DNA from: Chloroflexota bacterium
GTDB taxonomy: Bacteria; Chloroflexota; Dehalococcoidia; UBA2979
Reading direction: 5' to 3'
NCBI GenBank assembly: GCA_009843585.1
Contig: VYDC01000132.1
Span: forward strand, 1-18,721
Length of the DNA: 18,721 bases
A program made the translations under genes and the position numbers. Position 1 is the stretch's first letter. The number at the start of each line of letters is the position of its first letter. A model generated the notes under the pieces. The model saw only the letters and a program-made list of their open reading frames with translations, ran no database searches and was not told the origin of the DNA. Below, piece after piece: positions 6,543 to 13,607 of the stretch.

Positions 6543-8330
6543 GTGGAGCGCCGCCCGGCCGTCGCCCGCCCCGTCGCGCGCCAGGTGAGCGTGGCTCAGG
6601 CGGCCGACCAGGGACGGGTGGTCCGGGGCTCCGGCGGCCGCCTCTGGCGACTTCCCGGCGCAATCGACCTCTCGCCGCTCGACGGCGCGCCGTGGCCGCG
6701 GCTGCTCTCCCGGCTGCTCCTCCAGCGGGGCGTCGACTCGCGGGAGGAGGCGCGCGCGCTGCTCGACGCGCCGGCGCGGCCGGCGCGGCCGGCCGACCTG
6801 TCGCAGATCGAGATCGCCGTCGCGCGGCTCGCCCGCGCCTGCGAGGCCGGCGAGCGCGTTGCCGTCTTCGGCGACTTCGACGTCGACGGCGTGACGGCGA
6901 CGGCGATTCTCGTCGAGACGCTCACCGCCCTCGGCGCACGCCCGCTCCCCTACCTGCCGCACCGCATCCGCGAGGGCCACGGGCCGAACGCCCAGGCGAT
7001 CCGCGAGCTCTCGCGCCGCGGCGCCCGTCTGCTCGTGACGGCGGATTGCGGGACCTCGGCGGTCGACGAGGTGGCGCAGGCGGGCGCGCTGGGCATGGAG
7101 ACGGTGATCCTCGACCACCACGCGGCGCCACCCGAGCTACCCGCCGCGCTCGCGATCGTGAATCCCCGGCTCGACGAGGAGCTCCGCGGAGCCGAGCCCG
7201 CCGCCTGCGGCATCGCCTACGCGGTCTCGCACCGCCTGCACGAGAGGCTCGGCGCCCCCTACGATCCGGAGCCGCACCTCGAGCTGGCGGCGCTCGGCAC
7301 CATCTGCGATCTCGCGCCTGTTCTCGGCGCGAACCGCGACCTCGTGCGCGCCGGCCTCGCCGCGCTCGGCCGCAGCGCGCGCCCGGGGCTGCGCGCACTC
7401 GCGGCGGCGGCCGGCGCCTCGCTCGAGGACGCGAGCGCCGACCTCTGCGGCTGGGTGCTGGGCCCGCGCCTCAACGCGGCCGGTCGCATGGAGCACGCGC
7501 AGATCGCACTCGACCTCCTGCTCGCCCCCGACGCACAGGCGGCGGAGCCGCTCGCGCGCCGGCTGGAGGAGCTCAACGCGAGGCGCCGCGAGGAAACGGA
7601 GGCGTCGCGCGAGCACCTAGGAGAGCTGCTCCGCGAGGACGAGCGCTCCGCGCCCCTCCTGATCGCGGCCTCGCCCGCGATCGCGGCCGGCGCCGCCGGG
7701 CCTCTCGCCTCCCGCCTGGTCGACGAGCACGGCCGCCCGGCCATCGTCATTCCCCTCTCCGACGGGGCGGGCCGCGCCTCCTGCCGGTCGATCCCGGGCT
7801 TCGACATCACCGAGCTGCTGGGCCGCCACGCCGATCTCTTCCTGGGCTACGGCGGCCACCGCGCCGCCGCCGGCTTCTCGATCGAGGAGCGCCGACTGCC
7901 CGAACTCCGGCGGCGCCTCGTCGCGGACGCCGCCGAGCGCCTCGACGCCGCGATGCTCCATCCCACGATCGAGGTCGACGCCGGGCTCCCGCTCGACGAC
8001 GTGAGCCCCGAGCTCCTGCGCTGGCTCACGCGGCTCGCCCCACACGGCGTGGGAAACCCCGTTCCCACCTTCGTCGCGCCCGGGGTGCTGATCGCGAGCG
8101 CGCGGACCGTCGGGCGAGCGGGCAGCCATCTGCGCCTCACCGCGCGCGCCGGCGGCTCCTCGTGGCGCGCCATCGCCTTCGAGAGGGCGGAGCACGGCGT
8201 CCCCGCGGGCGCGCGCGCGGACCTCGTCTACCGCTTCCGGCGGGATCGGCGCGGCGACGAGCTCGAGCTGGAGGTGCTCGACCTCCGACCCTCGCGCGGC
8301 GGCGGCGATGCGCCGCCCGGGGCACCGTAG
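6543..8330 (+). CDS. recJ: RecJ, single-stranded-DNA-specific 5'-3' exonuclease
   Basis: Degrades single-stranded DNA from the 5' end in recombination, mismatch and base-excision repair. DHH-phosphoesterase motifs are in order: VFGDFDVDGVTAT (D111, D113, D115), LVTADCGTS, VILDHHAAP (DHH 191-193), ALGTICDLAPV with D256, GPRLNAAGRM and, in the DHHA1 part, SCRSIPGFDI and GYGGHRAAAGFS (GGH 437-439). PHGVGNPVPTFV marks the C-terminal OB-like domain. At 595 residues it is close to the family's usual size. The start is uncertain: GTG 6543 gives the longest form, while GTG 6585 or 6591 would remove 14-16 non-conserved residues; none has a clear Shine-Dalgarno. It follows fabF2 by 16 bp and may be co-transcribed with it. 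Confidence 0.93.
   Translation: MERRPAVARPVARQVSVAQAADQGRVVRGSGGRLWRLPGAIDLSPLDGAPWPRLLSRLLLQRGVDSREEARALLDAPARPARPADLSQIEIAVARLARACEAGERVAVFGDFDVDGVTATAILVETLTALGARPLPYLPHRIREGHGPNAQAIRELSRRGARLLVTADCGTSAVDEVAQAGALGMETVILDHHAAPPELPAALAIVNPRLDEELRGAEPAACGIAYAVSHRLHERLGAPYDPEPHLELAALGTICDLAPVLGANRDLVRAGLAALGRSARPGLRALAAAAGASLEDASADLCGWVLGPRLNAAGRMEHAQIALDLLLAPDAQAAEPLARRLEELNARRREETEASREHLGELLREDERSAPLLIAASPAIAAGAAGPLASRLVDEHGRPAIVIPLSDGAGRASCRSIPGFDITELLGRHADLFLGYGGHRAAAGFSIEERRLPELRRRLVADAAERLDAAMLHPTIEVDAGLPLDDVSPELLRWLTRLAPHGVGNPVPTFVAPGVLIASARTVGRAGSHLRLTARAGGSSWRAIAFERAEHGVPAGARADLVYRFRRDRRGDELELEVLDLRPSRGGGDAPPGAP
6771..6792 (+). repeat. Short 9-bp tandem repeat inside recJ
   Basis: CCGGCGCGG occurs twice head to tail (6771-6779 and 6780-6788) followed by CCGG, encoding PARPARPA in the linker before the first catalytic block. 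It is in frame and probably harmless replication slippage. Confidence 0.5.
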
Positions 8331-8397
8331 CGGCCCCGTCCGGCGGGGGTGCCGGCGGCGCCCGCGACGACCGCCGTCCGACGCGCGCGCCACCGTG

Positions 8398-8403
8398 TAC
8401 GAT
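8398..8403 (+). promoter_or_regulatory. -10 box of the CYTH-CHAD gene
   Basis: TACGAT, the hexamer also found before acpS. Transcription would start near 8410, leaving a leader of about 24 nt that contains the GGGGAGG ribosome binding site (8418-8424). The 103 bp between recJ and this gene hold nothing else I can name. Confidence 0.5.
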
Positions 8404-8433
8404 CCGGCCTCGCGTGCGGGGAGGCGAGCCGCC

Positions 8434-10131
8434 GTGGCTGAGCGGGGCGCCGGAGAGCTCACGAGCGCGGCCGGCGGGCCCCGCGATGAGATCGAGTGGC
8501 AGTTCGACGCACCCGATCCCGACGCCGTCGAGCGCTGGCTGGCGACCTACCGCACCGGGGCGCCCGGCGGCTTGGACATCTCCCCGGCCCGCCGCGCGCT
8601 CCTGAGCGACCGCTACCTCGATACCGAGGAGGAACTCCTCCGGCGCGCCGGGTACGGCCTCAGGGTGCGTCGCACGCTCACCGGCGGCGCGCCCTCCCTC
8701 GAGGCAACGCTCAAGTCGCTGGGCGGGGGAACGGCCCCCGTTCGGCGCGTCGAGTTCACCGAGCCGCTCGATGCGGAGGAGGGAGAGCGCGGGCTCGACG
8801 ACGGCGCTCCGTCGCTCGGTCGCGCCGCGGGCCCGGTTGGGGCACGCCTGCGCGCGGTGACGGGCGGGCGGCCGCTGCGCGTGATCCTCGACGTCGACAC
8901 CGAGCGGACTACGCGCGCGCTGCGCTCCGGCGGCGCGGAGCTCGCCGAGATCGCGATCGATCGCTCGACGCTCGCGGTCCCCGCAGGCCCCAGGCGACGC
9001 CTCGATCGGATCGAAGTCGAGCTCGCGGTCGGCTCGGCGCCCGGGGCCGCGCAGGGCTTCGTCCACGCCCTGACCGACGCCTGCTCCCTGATGCCGAGTC
9101 GCTCCTCGAAGCTCGAGGCCGGTCTCGGCCCCTCCGGCGGCGCATCCGGCGGAGTCCCGGCCGGACGCCGCCGGGCCGAGGGTCGGGCGACGCGGCGCTG
9201 GCCACCCGCGATCCGCCGCCGCGCATCGATGGGGGAGGCGGCCGCGGTCGCGCTCCGGGTACCGCTATCGGCGCTCGCCTCATCTGAGTCCGTCGCACGG
9301 GAGGGCTCCGACCCGGAGGGGGTGCACCAGATGCGCGTCGCGACGCGTCGGCTGCAGGCGGTGCTCTCCCTCTATGCGCCGGCGCTCGAGCCGGCCGCCG
9401 GCGCGCTCCGGGGCGAGCTCCGGTGGCTTCGCCGCGAGCTCGGCGACGTTCGCGACCTGGACACCCATCTCGAACGCGTCGAGCGCCACCAGGCGGCCGC
9501 CGCCGCCGGCGCCGACCGCGCGGCACTCGCGCCCCTCGCCGATCTCCTCAGGCGACGGCGCGACGACGCGCGCCGCGAGCGCCTGCTCCCGGCGCTCGAC
9601 GGCGAGCGCTACCTCGGGCTCCTCTCCGGGATCGCCTCCCTCGCGGAGGAGCGGAGCGGCCGGCCGCGACCCGAGGCAGCGACGAGGGCGTCGGCGGCGC
9701 TTCGGCCCGCTCTCCAGCGGCGCGGCCGCGCGTTCGTGAAGGCGCTCCGCCGCGCGCGCCGGAGCGGCGGCGCCGACGATCGCCACCGCGCGCGCATCCG
9801 GGCGAAGCAGCTGCGCTACGCCCTCGAATGCTCCGGCTCCCTCTACGGGCGCTCGGGCAGGCGGGCGATCGAGGCGCTCCGCCCGCTGCAGGAGCTCCTC
9901 GGAGCCGAGCGCGACGCCCTGCTCGCCGCCCGGTCGCTCACCTCGCTCGCGGCGGGGCCGGAGGGCGGCGAGCTCCCGGAGCCGACGCTCCGCGCGATGA
10001 ACGATCACGCCGCCGGCGAGAGTCAGCGAGCCCGGGAGCTACTCGCAGAGCTCCCTCGCGCCTCGGCACGTGCCGCCCGGCGCTGGCGGCGGCTGCGACG
10101 GCGGCGGCTGAGCGCCCACGGCGGGAGCTGA
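8434..10131 (+). CDS. CYTH-CHAD domain protein (triphosphate tunnel fold plus polyphosphate-binding domain)
   Basis: The N-terminal CYTH domain (about 17-235) belongs to the triphosphate tunnel metalloenzyme fold; the C-terminal CHAD domain (about 265-550) is a histidine-rich helical domain known to bind inorganic polyphosphate. CYTH marks are DEIEWQF at residues 18-24, RYLDTEEELLRRAGYGLRVRR and RIEVELAVG. CHAD marks are VHQMRVATRRLQA (297-309), RRELGDVRDLDTHLE and RIRAKQLRYALE. The CYTH signature ExExK reads E19-I-E21-W-Q23, so the lysine is replaced by glutamine and activity on triphosphate may be altered. GTG 8434 has GGGGAGG 9 bp upstream. The protein ends in an Arg-rich tail. The substrate (thiamine triphosphate, tripolyphosphate, ATP or none) cannot be told from sequence. 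Confidence 0.88.
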   Translation: MAERGAGELTSAAGGPRDEIEWQFDAPDPDAVERWLATYRTGAPGGLDISPARRALLSDRYLDTEEELLRRAGYGLRVRRTLTGGAPSLEATLKSLGGGTAPVRRVEFTEPLDAEEGERGLDDGAPSLGRAAGPVGARLRAVTGGRPLRVILDVDTERTTRALRSGGAELAEIAIDRSTLAVPAGPRRRLDRIEVELAVGSAPGAAQGFVHALTDACSLMPSRSSKLEAGLGPSGGASGGVPAGRRRAEGRATRRWPPAIRRRASMGEAAAVALRVPLSALASSESVAREGSDPEGVHQMRVATRRLQAVLSLYAPALEPAAGALRGELRWLRRELGDVRDLDTHLERVERHQAAAAAGADRAALAPLADLLRRRRDDARRERLLPALDGERYLGLLSGIASLAEERSGRPRPEAATRASAALRPALQRRGRAFVKALRRARRSGGADDRHRARIRAKQLRYALECSGSLYGRSGRRAIEALRPLQELLGAERDALLAARSLTSLAAGPEGGELPEPTLRAMNDHAAGESQRARELLAELPRASARAARRWRRLRRRRLSAHGGS

Positions 10132-10182
10132 GACGGGCGGCCGACGTCCCCGCCGGTCGCGCCCGCGCCCGTCACACACGCC

Positions 10183-10210
10183 AGGAGGCCCGGCGCGCGC
10201 CGGGCCTCCT
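10183..10210. terminator. Bidirectional hairpin terminator between convergent genes
   Basis: AGGAGGCCCGGC-GCGC-GCCGGGCCTCCT is a perfect 12-bp stem with a 4-base loop. It lies 51 bp after the CYTH-CHAD stop and 72 bp beyond the end of the minus-strand RRM gene, the right place to stop transcription in both directions. No T-run follows, which is usual in such GC-rich DNA. Confidence 0.75.
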
Positions 10211-10282
10211 CCTCACACCATCGCCGGCCCGCCGGCCACGCGCTCCCTCCTGCCGGAGGAGCGGTGACGCGACCGGTCGGGG

Positions 10283-10570
10283 CTACCAGCGGGGCCGGTC
10301 GAAGCCACCCCCGCCGCGGCGGTCCTGGCGCGCCTGCGCCTCGTTCACACGGAGCGTCCGGCCACCAAAGTTGTGGCCGTCCAGCGCCTGCATCGCCTTC
10401 GCGGCGTCGTCGTTCGACATCTCCACGAAGCCGAAGCCGCGCGGTCGACCGGTCTCGCGATCGATCGGTAGGGAGCAGTCCACCACCTCACCGTACGCGC
10501 CGAAGAGCTGGCGCACCTCATCTTCGCTGGCGCTGTAAGGCAGGTTGCCGACGTAGATCCTCTGAGTCAC
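10283..10570 (-). CDS. RRM-type RNA-binding protein, glycine-rich C-terminus
   Basis: A 95-residue single RNA-recognition-motif protein. RNP2 is IYVGNLPYS at residues 5-13 and RNP1 is RGFGFVEM near residue 44, both with their aromatic residues intact; the short tail is RRGGGGFDRPRW. It resembles the small Rbp proteins of cyanobacteria and some other bacteria, which bind single-stranded RNA and in several cases are cold-induced; that role is by analogy only. GTG 10570 is chosen because the RRM begins three residues later and GGAAG lies 9 bp upstream. A 44-codon open frame ends in TGA overlapping this GTG. By hand count 13 of 95 codons end in A or T, a little more than in neighbouring genes. 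Confidence 0.9.
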   Translation of the reverse strand: MTQRIYVGNLPYSASEDEVRQLFGAYGEVVDCSLPIDRETGRPRGFGFVEMSNDDAAKAMQALDGHNFGGRTLRVNEAQARQDRRGGGGFDRPRW

Positions 10571-10701
10571 TGTCTCGCACTTCCAGCCGGTTCATCCGGC
10601 ATCACTCGCGCCGGGCCCGCGGCCCGACGACACACTTGCTCCTCAGAATCGACGCCGGACGGCAGGAAGTTCGAACCGGAGGCCATCTGAGGGACGCCCA
10701 T
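10567..10701 (-). other. Upstream open reading frame in the RRM gene leader (possible leader peptide)
   Basis: From ATG 10701 a 44-codon frame (beginning MGVPQMASGSNFLPSG) runs through the whole predicted leader and stops at TGA 10569-10567, overlapping the RRM start as GTGA. The same overlap joins fabF1-fabF2, phoB-phoR and pstC-pstA here, so coupling is possible. Against it: no Shine-Dalgarno before the ATG, and by hand count 14 of 44 codons end in A or T, unlike real genes nearby. Confidence 0.3.
10612..10626 (-). other. Hairpin in the RRM gene leader
   Basis: CGGGCC-CGC-GGCCCG is a perfect 6-bp stem with a 3-base loop about 42 nt before the RRM start codon. It would form in the leader RNA. 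Confidence 0.35.
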
Positions 10702-10711
10702 GGCGGGCGTC
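10693..10711 (-). other. Hairpin at the 5' end of the RRM gene leader, holding the upstream ATG
   Basis: GACGCCC-N5-GGGCGTC is a perfect 7-bp stem with a 5-base loop. In the RNA the AUG of the 44-codon frame falls at the loop/stem edge (10701-10699). It lies just after the predicted transcription start (~10714). Confidence 0.4.
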
Positions 10712-10720
10712 GTCGGCCAC

Positions 10721-10726
10721 ATCGTA
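10721..10726 (-). promoter_or_regulatory. Extended -10 promoter of the RRM gene
   Basis: On the minus strand TACGAT is preceded by TGT, giving an extended -10 (TGN-TACGAT). Transcription would start near 10714, producing a leader of about 144 nt, far longer than elsewhere in this window. Confidence 0.5.
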
Positions 10727-10737
10727 ACACGGGAGCC

Positions 10738-10758
10738 GCGCGGCGGAGAGCGCCGCGC
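10738..10758. repeat. Perfect inverted repeat upstream of the RRM promoter
   Basis: GCGCGGCG-GAGAG-CGCCGCGC, 8-bp arms and a 5-base spacer, covering the -35 position of the RRM promoter. It is the partner of the very similar repeat at 10774-10795. Confidence 0.5.
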
Positions 10759-10773
10759 CCGGCGGACGGGCGA

Positions 10774-10795
10774 GCGCGGCCGTGAGAGGCCGCGC
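10774..10795. repeat. Perfect inverted repeat in the intergenic region
   Basis: GCGCGGCC-GTGAGA-GGCCGCGC, 8-bp arms and a 6-base spacer. Arms and spacer closely resemble the repeat 36 bp to its left; both spacers contain GAGA. Confidence 0.5.
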
Positions 10796-10848
10796 ACACC
10801 GTCAGATGAAGCGGCAGAGAAGCGTCGCGTGGCGGCGGCGCGTGGTGT

Positions 10849-10868
10849 CGCCGGACCGCCGTCCGGCG
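10849..10868 (+). promoter_or_regulatory. Inverted repeat abutting the cyclase -10 box, candidate operator
   Basis: CGCCGGAC-CGCC-GTCCGGCG, perfect 8-bp arms, ends exactly one base before GATACT (10869-10874), a candidate -10 for the cyclase gene. That position suits a repressor site. Confidence 0.4.
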
Positions 10869-10874
10869 GATACT
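10869..10874 (+). promoter_or_regulatory. Candidate -10 box of the cyclase gene
   Basis: GATACT, followed by the ribosome binding site GGGGAGGG (10881-10888). Transcription starting near 10881 would leave only about 14 nt of leader, so the true start may be a little further upstream. Confidence 0.35.
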
Positions 10875-10894
10875 CCTCGCGGGGAGGGAATGCC

Positions 10895-11614
10895 GTGACC
10901 CTCGAAGGTGCAGGCGCACTCGTCGATCTCAGCCACCCGATCGAGGACGGGATGCGCACCTACCCGGGCCTGCCCGCCCCCGAAGTGAGCGAGCACCTCA
11001 CGCGCGCCGCCTCGCGCGCGCTCTACGCGCCCGGCACCGAGTTCTCGGTCGGCCGCATCGCTATGGTCGGCAATACCGGAACCTACCTGGACGCCCCCTT
11101 TCACCGTTTCGAGGCCGGCGCCGACCTTGCCGGCCTGCCGCTCGCCGCACTCGTCGATCTGCCGGGCATCGTGCTGCCCTTCGTCCCGCCCCGCCAACGC
11201 GTCATCGACGGGCACTCTCTCGACCGCGCTCTCGCGGGCCGGGACGCCCGCGGCCACGCCGTGCTGCTCCACACCGGCTGGGCGGCGCGCTGGGGGAGCG
11301 ACGCCTACCTCGACGCGGGCCGCCATCCCTATCTCTCGCGCGAGGCCGCGGCGCGGCTCGCCGCCGCCCGCGTCGCGCTCGTCGGCATCGATTCGCTCAA
11401 CATCGACGATCCGGCCGACGGCGAGCGCCCCGCGCACACGATTCTCCTGGGCGCCGGCATCCCGCTGGTCGAGCACCTGTGCAACCTCGATGCGCTCCCC
11501 GAGCGGGGTTTCCGTTTCAGCGCCGCCCCCGCGCCGGTGCGCCGCATGGGGAGCTTCCCGGTGCGCGCCTACGCGCGGCTCACCGGCGACGCGGACCGCA
11601 GCGCGCGGGAGTGA
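10895..11614 (+). CDS. Cyclase/arylformamidase-family metal-dependent hydrolase
   Basis: A 239-residue member of the cyclase family that includes kynurenine formamidase KynB and isatin hydrolase, Mn/Zn-dependent enzymes acting on amide or lactam substrates. The start VDLSHPIEDGMRTYPG, the central GNTGTYLDAPFHRF (residues 59-72), AVLLHTGWAARWG, VGIDSLNIDDP and the ending HLCNLDALPERGFRF all fit. The family motif HxGTHxDxPxH reads N60-T-G-T-Y64-L-D66-A-P-F-H70, so two of its histidines are replaced while D66 and H70 stay. GTG 10895 follows GGGGAGGG by 6 bp; the open frame extends upstream but only through non-conserved intergenic sequence. The true substrate is unknown; no kyn pathway gene is nearby. 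It is followed 59 bp later by phoB. Confidence 0.85.
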   Translation: MTLEGAGALVDLSHPIEDGMRTYPGLPAPEVSEHLTRAASRALYAPGTEFSVGRIAMVGNTGTYLDAPFHRFEAGADLAGLPLAALVDLPGIVLPFVPPRQRVIDGHSLDRALAGRDARGHAVLLHTGWAARWGSDAYLDAGRHPYLSREAAARLAAARVALVGIDSLNIDDPADGERPAHTILLGAGIPLVEHLCNLDALPERGFRFSAAPAPVRRMGSFPVRAYARLTGDADRSARE

Positions 11615-11673
11615 GGGTCCGTCGGCCGGTTCGCTTGCCGCGGCGAGCCGCCCCGCACAGACTGTCGCCTACG

Positions 11674-12378
11674 ATGTCCGTGGTGCTTGTCGTCGAGGAT
11701 GATCCGGCCACGCGCGAGGCCATCACGTACAACCTCGAACGGGACGGCCACCGCGTCCTGACGGCCGCGGACGGCGTTGCGGGGCTCGACGCGGCGCGCG
11801 AGCAGCGTCCCGACCTCCTGCTGCTCGACATCATGCTCCCCCGGCTCTCGGGCCTCGACGTCTGCCGCATGCTCCGGACCGAGCAGTCCGTCCCCATCCT
11901 GCTGCTCACGGCGCGCGGGGCCGAGGCCGACATCGTGACCGGCCTCGATCTCGGCGCCGACGACTACATCACGAAGCCCTTCTCGATGCGCGAGCTCAGG
12001 GCCCGCGTCGCGGCGGCGCTCCGCCGGGACCGCCGCCCGCGCCCCGAGCCCCGGGAGGGTGACGCGCCGACGCGCCGGGGGGCGCTCGCCGTCGGCGGCG
12101 TCTCCCTCGACCTCGACCGGCGCACGGCGAGGTGCGACGGACGCGACGTCACGCTGCGCCCGCGCGAGTTCGACCTGCTCGCCTACCTGATGCGGAACCG
12201 CGGCCGCGTCCTCTCCCGGGAGCAGATCGTGGCCGCGGTCTGGGGCGACGCGTACCGAGGCGGAACGCGCACCGTGGACGTCCACATCCGCTGGCTCCGC
12301 GAGAAGCTGGAGGACGACCCCGCACGGCCGCGGCGCATTCGCACCGCACGCGGCGTCGGGTACGAATTCGCGCTGTGA
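11674..12378 (+). CDS. phoB: PhoB-type response regulator (OmpR/PhoB family)
   Basis: Transcription factor that becomes active when phosphorylated by the kinase encoded next door, expected to switch on phosphate-starvation genes. The receiver domain (1-115) has the acidic pair D9/D10 in VVEDDP, phosphoacceptor D52 in LLLDIMLPRLSG, T79 and K101 in ITKPFS. The winged-helix DNA-binding domain (about 135-234) ends with DVHIRWLREKLEDDP and RIRTARGVGYEF. The 234-residue length is typical. The start is uncertain: ATG 11674 has no Shine-Dalgarno and overlaps a TACGAT box (11670-11675); if that box is the -10, a leaderless start at GTG 11680 or 11683 would be used, shortening the protein by 2-3 residues. 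Its TGA overlaps the phoR GTG. The assignment to phosphate control rests on the pst neighbours. Confidence 0.88.
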   Translation: MSVVLVVEDDPATREAITYNLERDGHRVLTAADGVAGLDAAREQRPDLLLLDIMLPRLSGLDVCRMLRTEQSVPILLLTARGAEADIVTGLDLGADDYITKPFSMRELRARVAAALRRDRRPRPEPREGDAPTRRGALAVGGVSLDLDRRTARCDGRDVTLRPREFDLLAYLMRNRGRVLSREQIVAAVWGDAYRGGTRTVDVHIRWLREKLEDDPARPRRIRTARGVGYEFAL

Positions 12379-13607
12379 GCGGCCCGCGCGCGGCCCTGCT
12401 CGGCGCAACGGCGGGTGCCCTTCTGCTGGCGATCGCCGGCGTGCCGGCTGTCGCGCTTCTCGCGGCGCTCGCGGTGTTCGCGCTCGGCGTCGACGCCCTC
12501 GCCGGGCGGGGGCGTTCGCGGCCCCCACCTCCCAGCGCCGAGACCTCGCCCCGGGCCGTCCCGGCGGCGGTCGAAGCGGTGGCCGAGGCGTTGCCCTGCG
12601 GCGTGCTGCTCCTGGACGCGGACGAGCGCGTGCTGGCCGTGAACCGTGCGGCCGCCGACCTCGCCGGGCGGCCGCGGAACGAGCTGGTCGGCATCTCCCT
12701 CATACGAGCGCTGCGCCACCACACTCTCTCCGGGCTCGTCCGCGCTCCCGGCGAGGTTGCCTCGGAGGCCGAGCTCGAGAGCGGTCGTCGCGTGCGCGCG
12801 ACGGCCGCTTTCGTCGAGGCGGGATCCGTGCGGTGTGTCCTCGTGCTCGACGACGTCACCGAGCTTCACCAGGCGAGACGGGCGCGGACGGAGCTCGTCG
12901 GCAACGTCTCGCACGAGCTGCGCACGCCGCTGACCGCGGCGCGCGCCCTCGCCGAGACCCTCGAGCGGGAGCTCGCCGAAGGCGACGGCGGCCCGGAGGG
13001 CCGTGAGGCGCGCTTCGCGAGGCAGCTCGTGGAGGAGATCGACCGCCTCGGCCGGATCGTGGACCGCCTGCTCCGGCTATCGCGGCTCGAGGCGGCCGAG
13101 GAGTCCTTCGACGTCGACCTGCTCGACAGCGCGGCCGTCCTTGAGGAGGCCGCCGCGCGCATCGCGCCGCTCGCGGCGGCGCGCAGCGTGCGGATCGAGG
13201 TGGCCGCCACGCCGCTGGCACTGCGGGCCGACCGCGAACGGCTGCTGGAGGTGCTCTCCAACCTGCTCGACAACGCGCTGCGCGCGAGTCCCCCGGACGG
13301 GGCGGTCACGCTTCGCGCCCTCGCCGAGGGAGACGACGTGCGCATCGAGGTCAGCGACGAGGGGGTGGGGATCCTCCCGTCGGAGCGCGATCGCATCTTC
13401 GAGCGCTTCTATACGGGCGACGCGGCACGTGCCGCAGGAGCGGCGGGGACCGGACTCGGCCTCGCGATCGCACGCCATATCGTGCGGCGTCTCGGCGGGC
13501 GCATCTGGGTCGCCGACCGGGGGCCCGGCGCCACTCTCTGCGTGGCCCTCCCCCGGGCGGAGGCGGGACCGAGCGGCGATGGGGGCGATCCCGACCCCGA
13601 GCGTTAA
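12375..13607 (+). CDS. phoR: PhoR-type sensor histidine kinase
   Basis: Membrane-bound kinase that autophosphorylates on histidine and passes the phosphate to PhoB. Order of parts in 410 residues: a tight transmembrane hairpin (about 5-41) with no periplasmic sensor domain, a Pro-rich linker, a PAS domain (about 66-165), the HisKA helix with H180 in GNVSHELRTPL, and the HATPase domain with N300 in LSNLLDNALRAS, DEGVGI from D328, IFERFYTGD and GTGLGLAI from G358. Lack of an outside sensor is normal for PhoR, which senses phosphate through the Pst transporter and PhoU. GTG 12375 overlaps the phoB stop (GTGA). The stop codon lies inside the first half of the candidate Pho box that precedes pstC. 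Confidence 0.88.
   Translation: MSGPRAALLGATAGALLLAIAGVPAVALLAALAVFALGVDALAGRGRSRPPPPSAETSPRAVPAAVEAVAEALPCGVLLLDADERVLAVNRAAADLAGRPRNELVGISLIRALRHHTLSGLVRAPGEVASEAELESGRRVRATAAFVEAGSVRCVLVLDDVTELHQARRARTELVGNVSHELRTPLTAARALAETLERELAEGDGGPEGREARFARQLVEEIDRLGRIVDRLLRLSRLEAAEESFDVDLLDSAAVLEEAAARIAPLAAARSVRIEVAATPLALRADRERLLEVLSNLLDNALRASPPDGAVTLRALAEGDDVRIEVSDEGVGILPSERDRIFERFYTGDAARAAGAAGTGLGLAIARHIVRRLGGRIWVADRGPGATLCVALPRAEAGPSGDGGDPDPER

Noticed and set aside
6771..6792. Tandem 9-bp repeat in recJ as a phase-variation tract
   Set aside because: The unit is a multiple of three, so copy changes would not shift the frame, and only about 2.4 copies are present.
12132..12374. In-frame upstream extension of PhoR into phoB
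   Set aside because: The extension is out-of-frame reading of the PhoB DNA-binding domain; the GTGA overlap at 12375 gives the expected start with a membrane hairpin.
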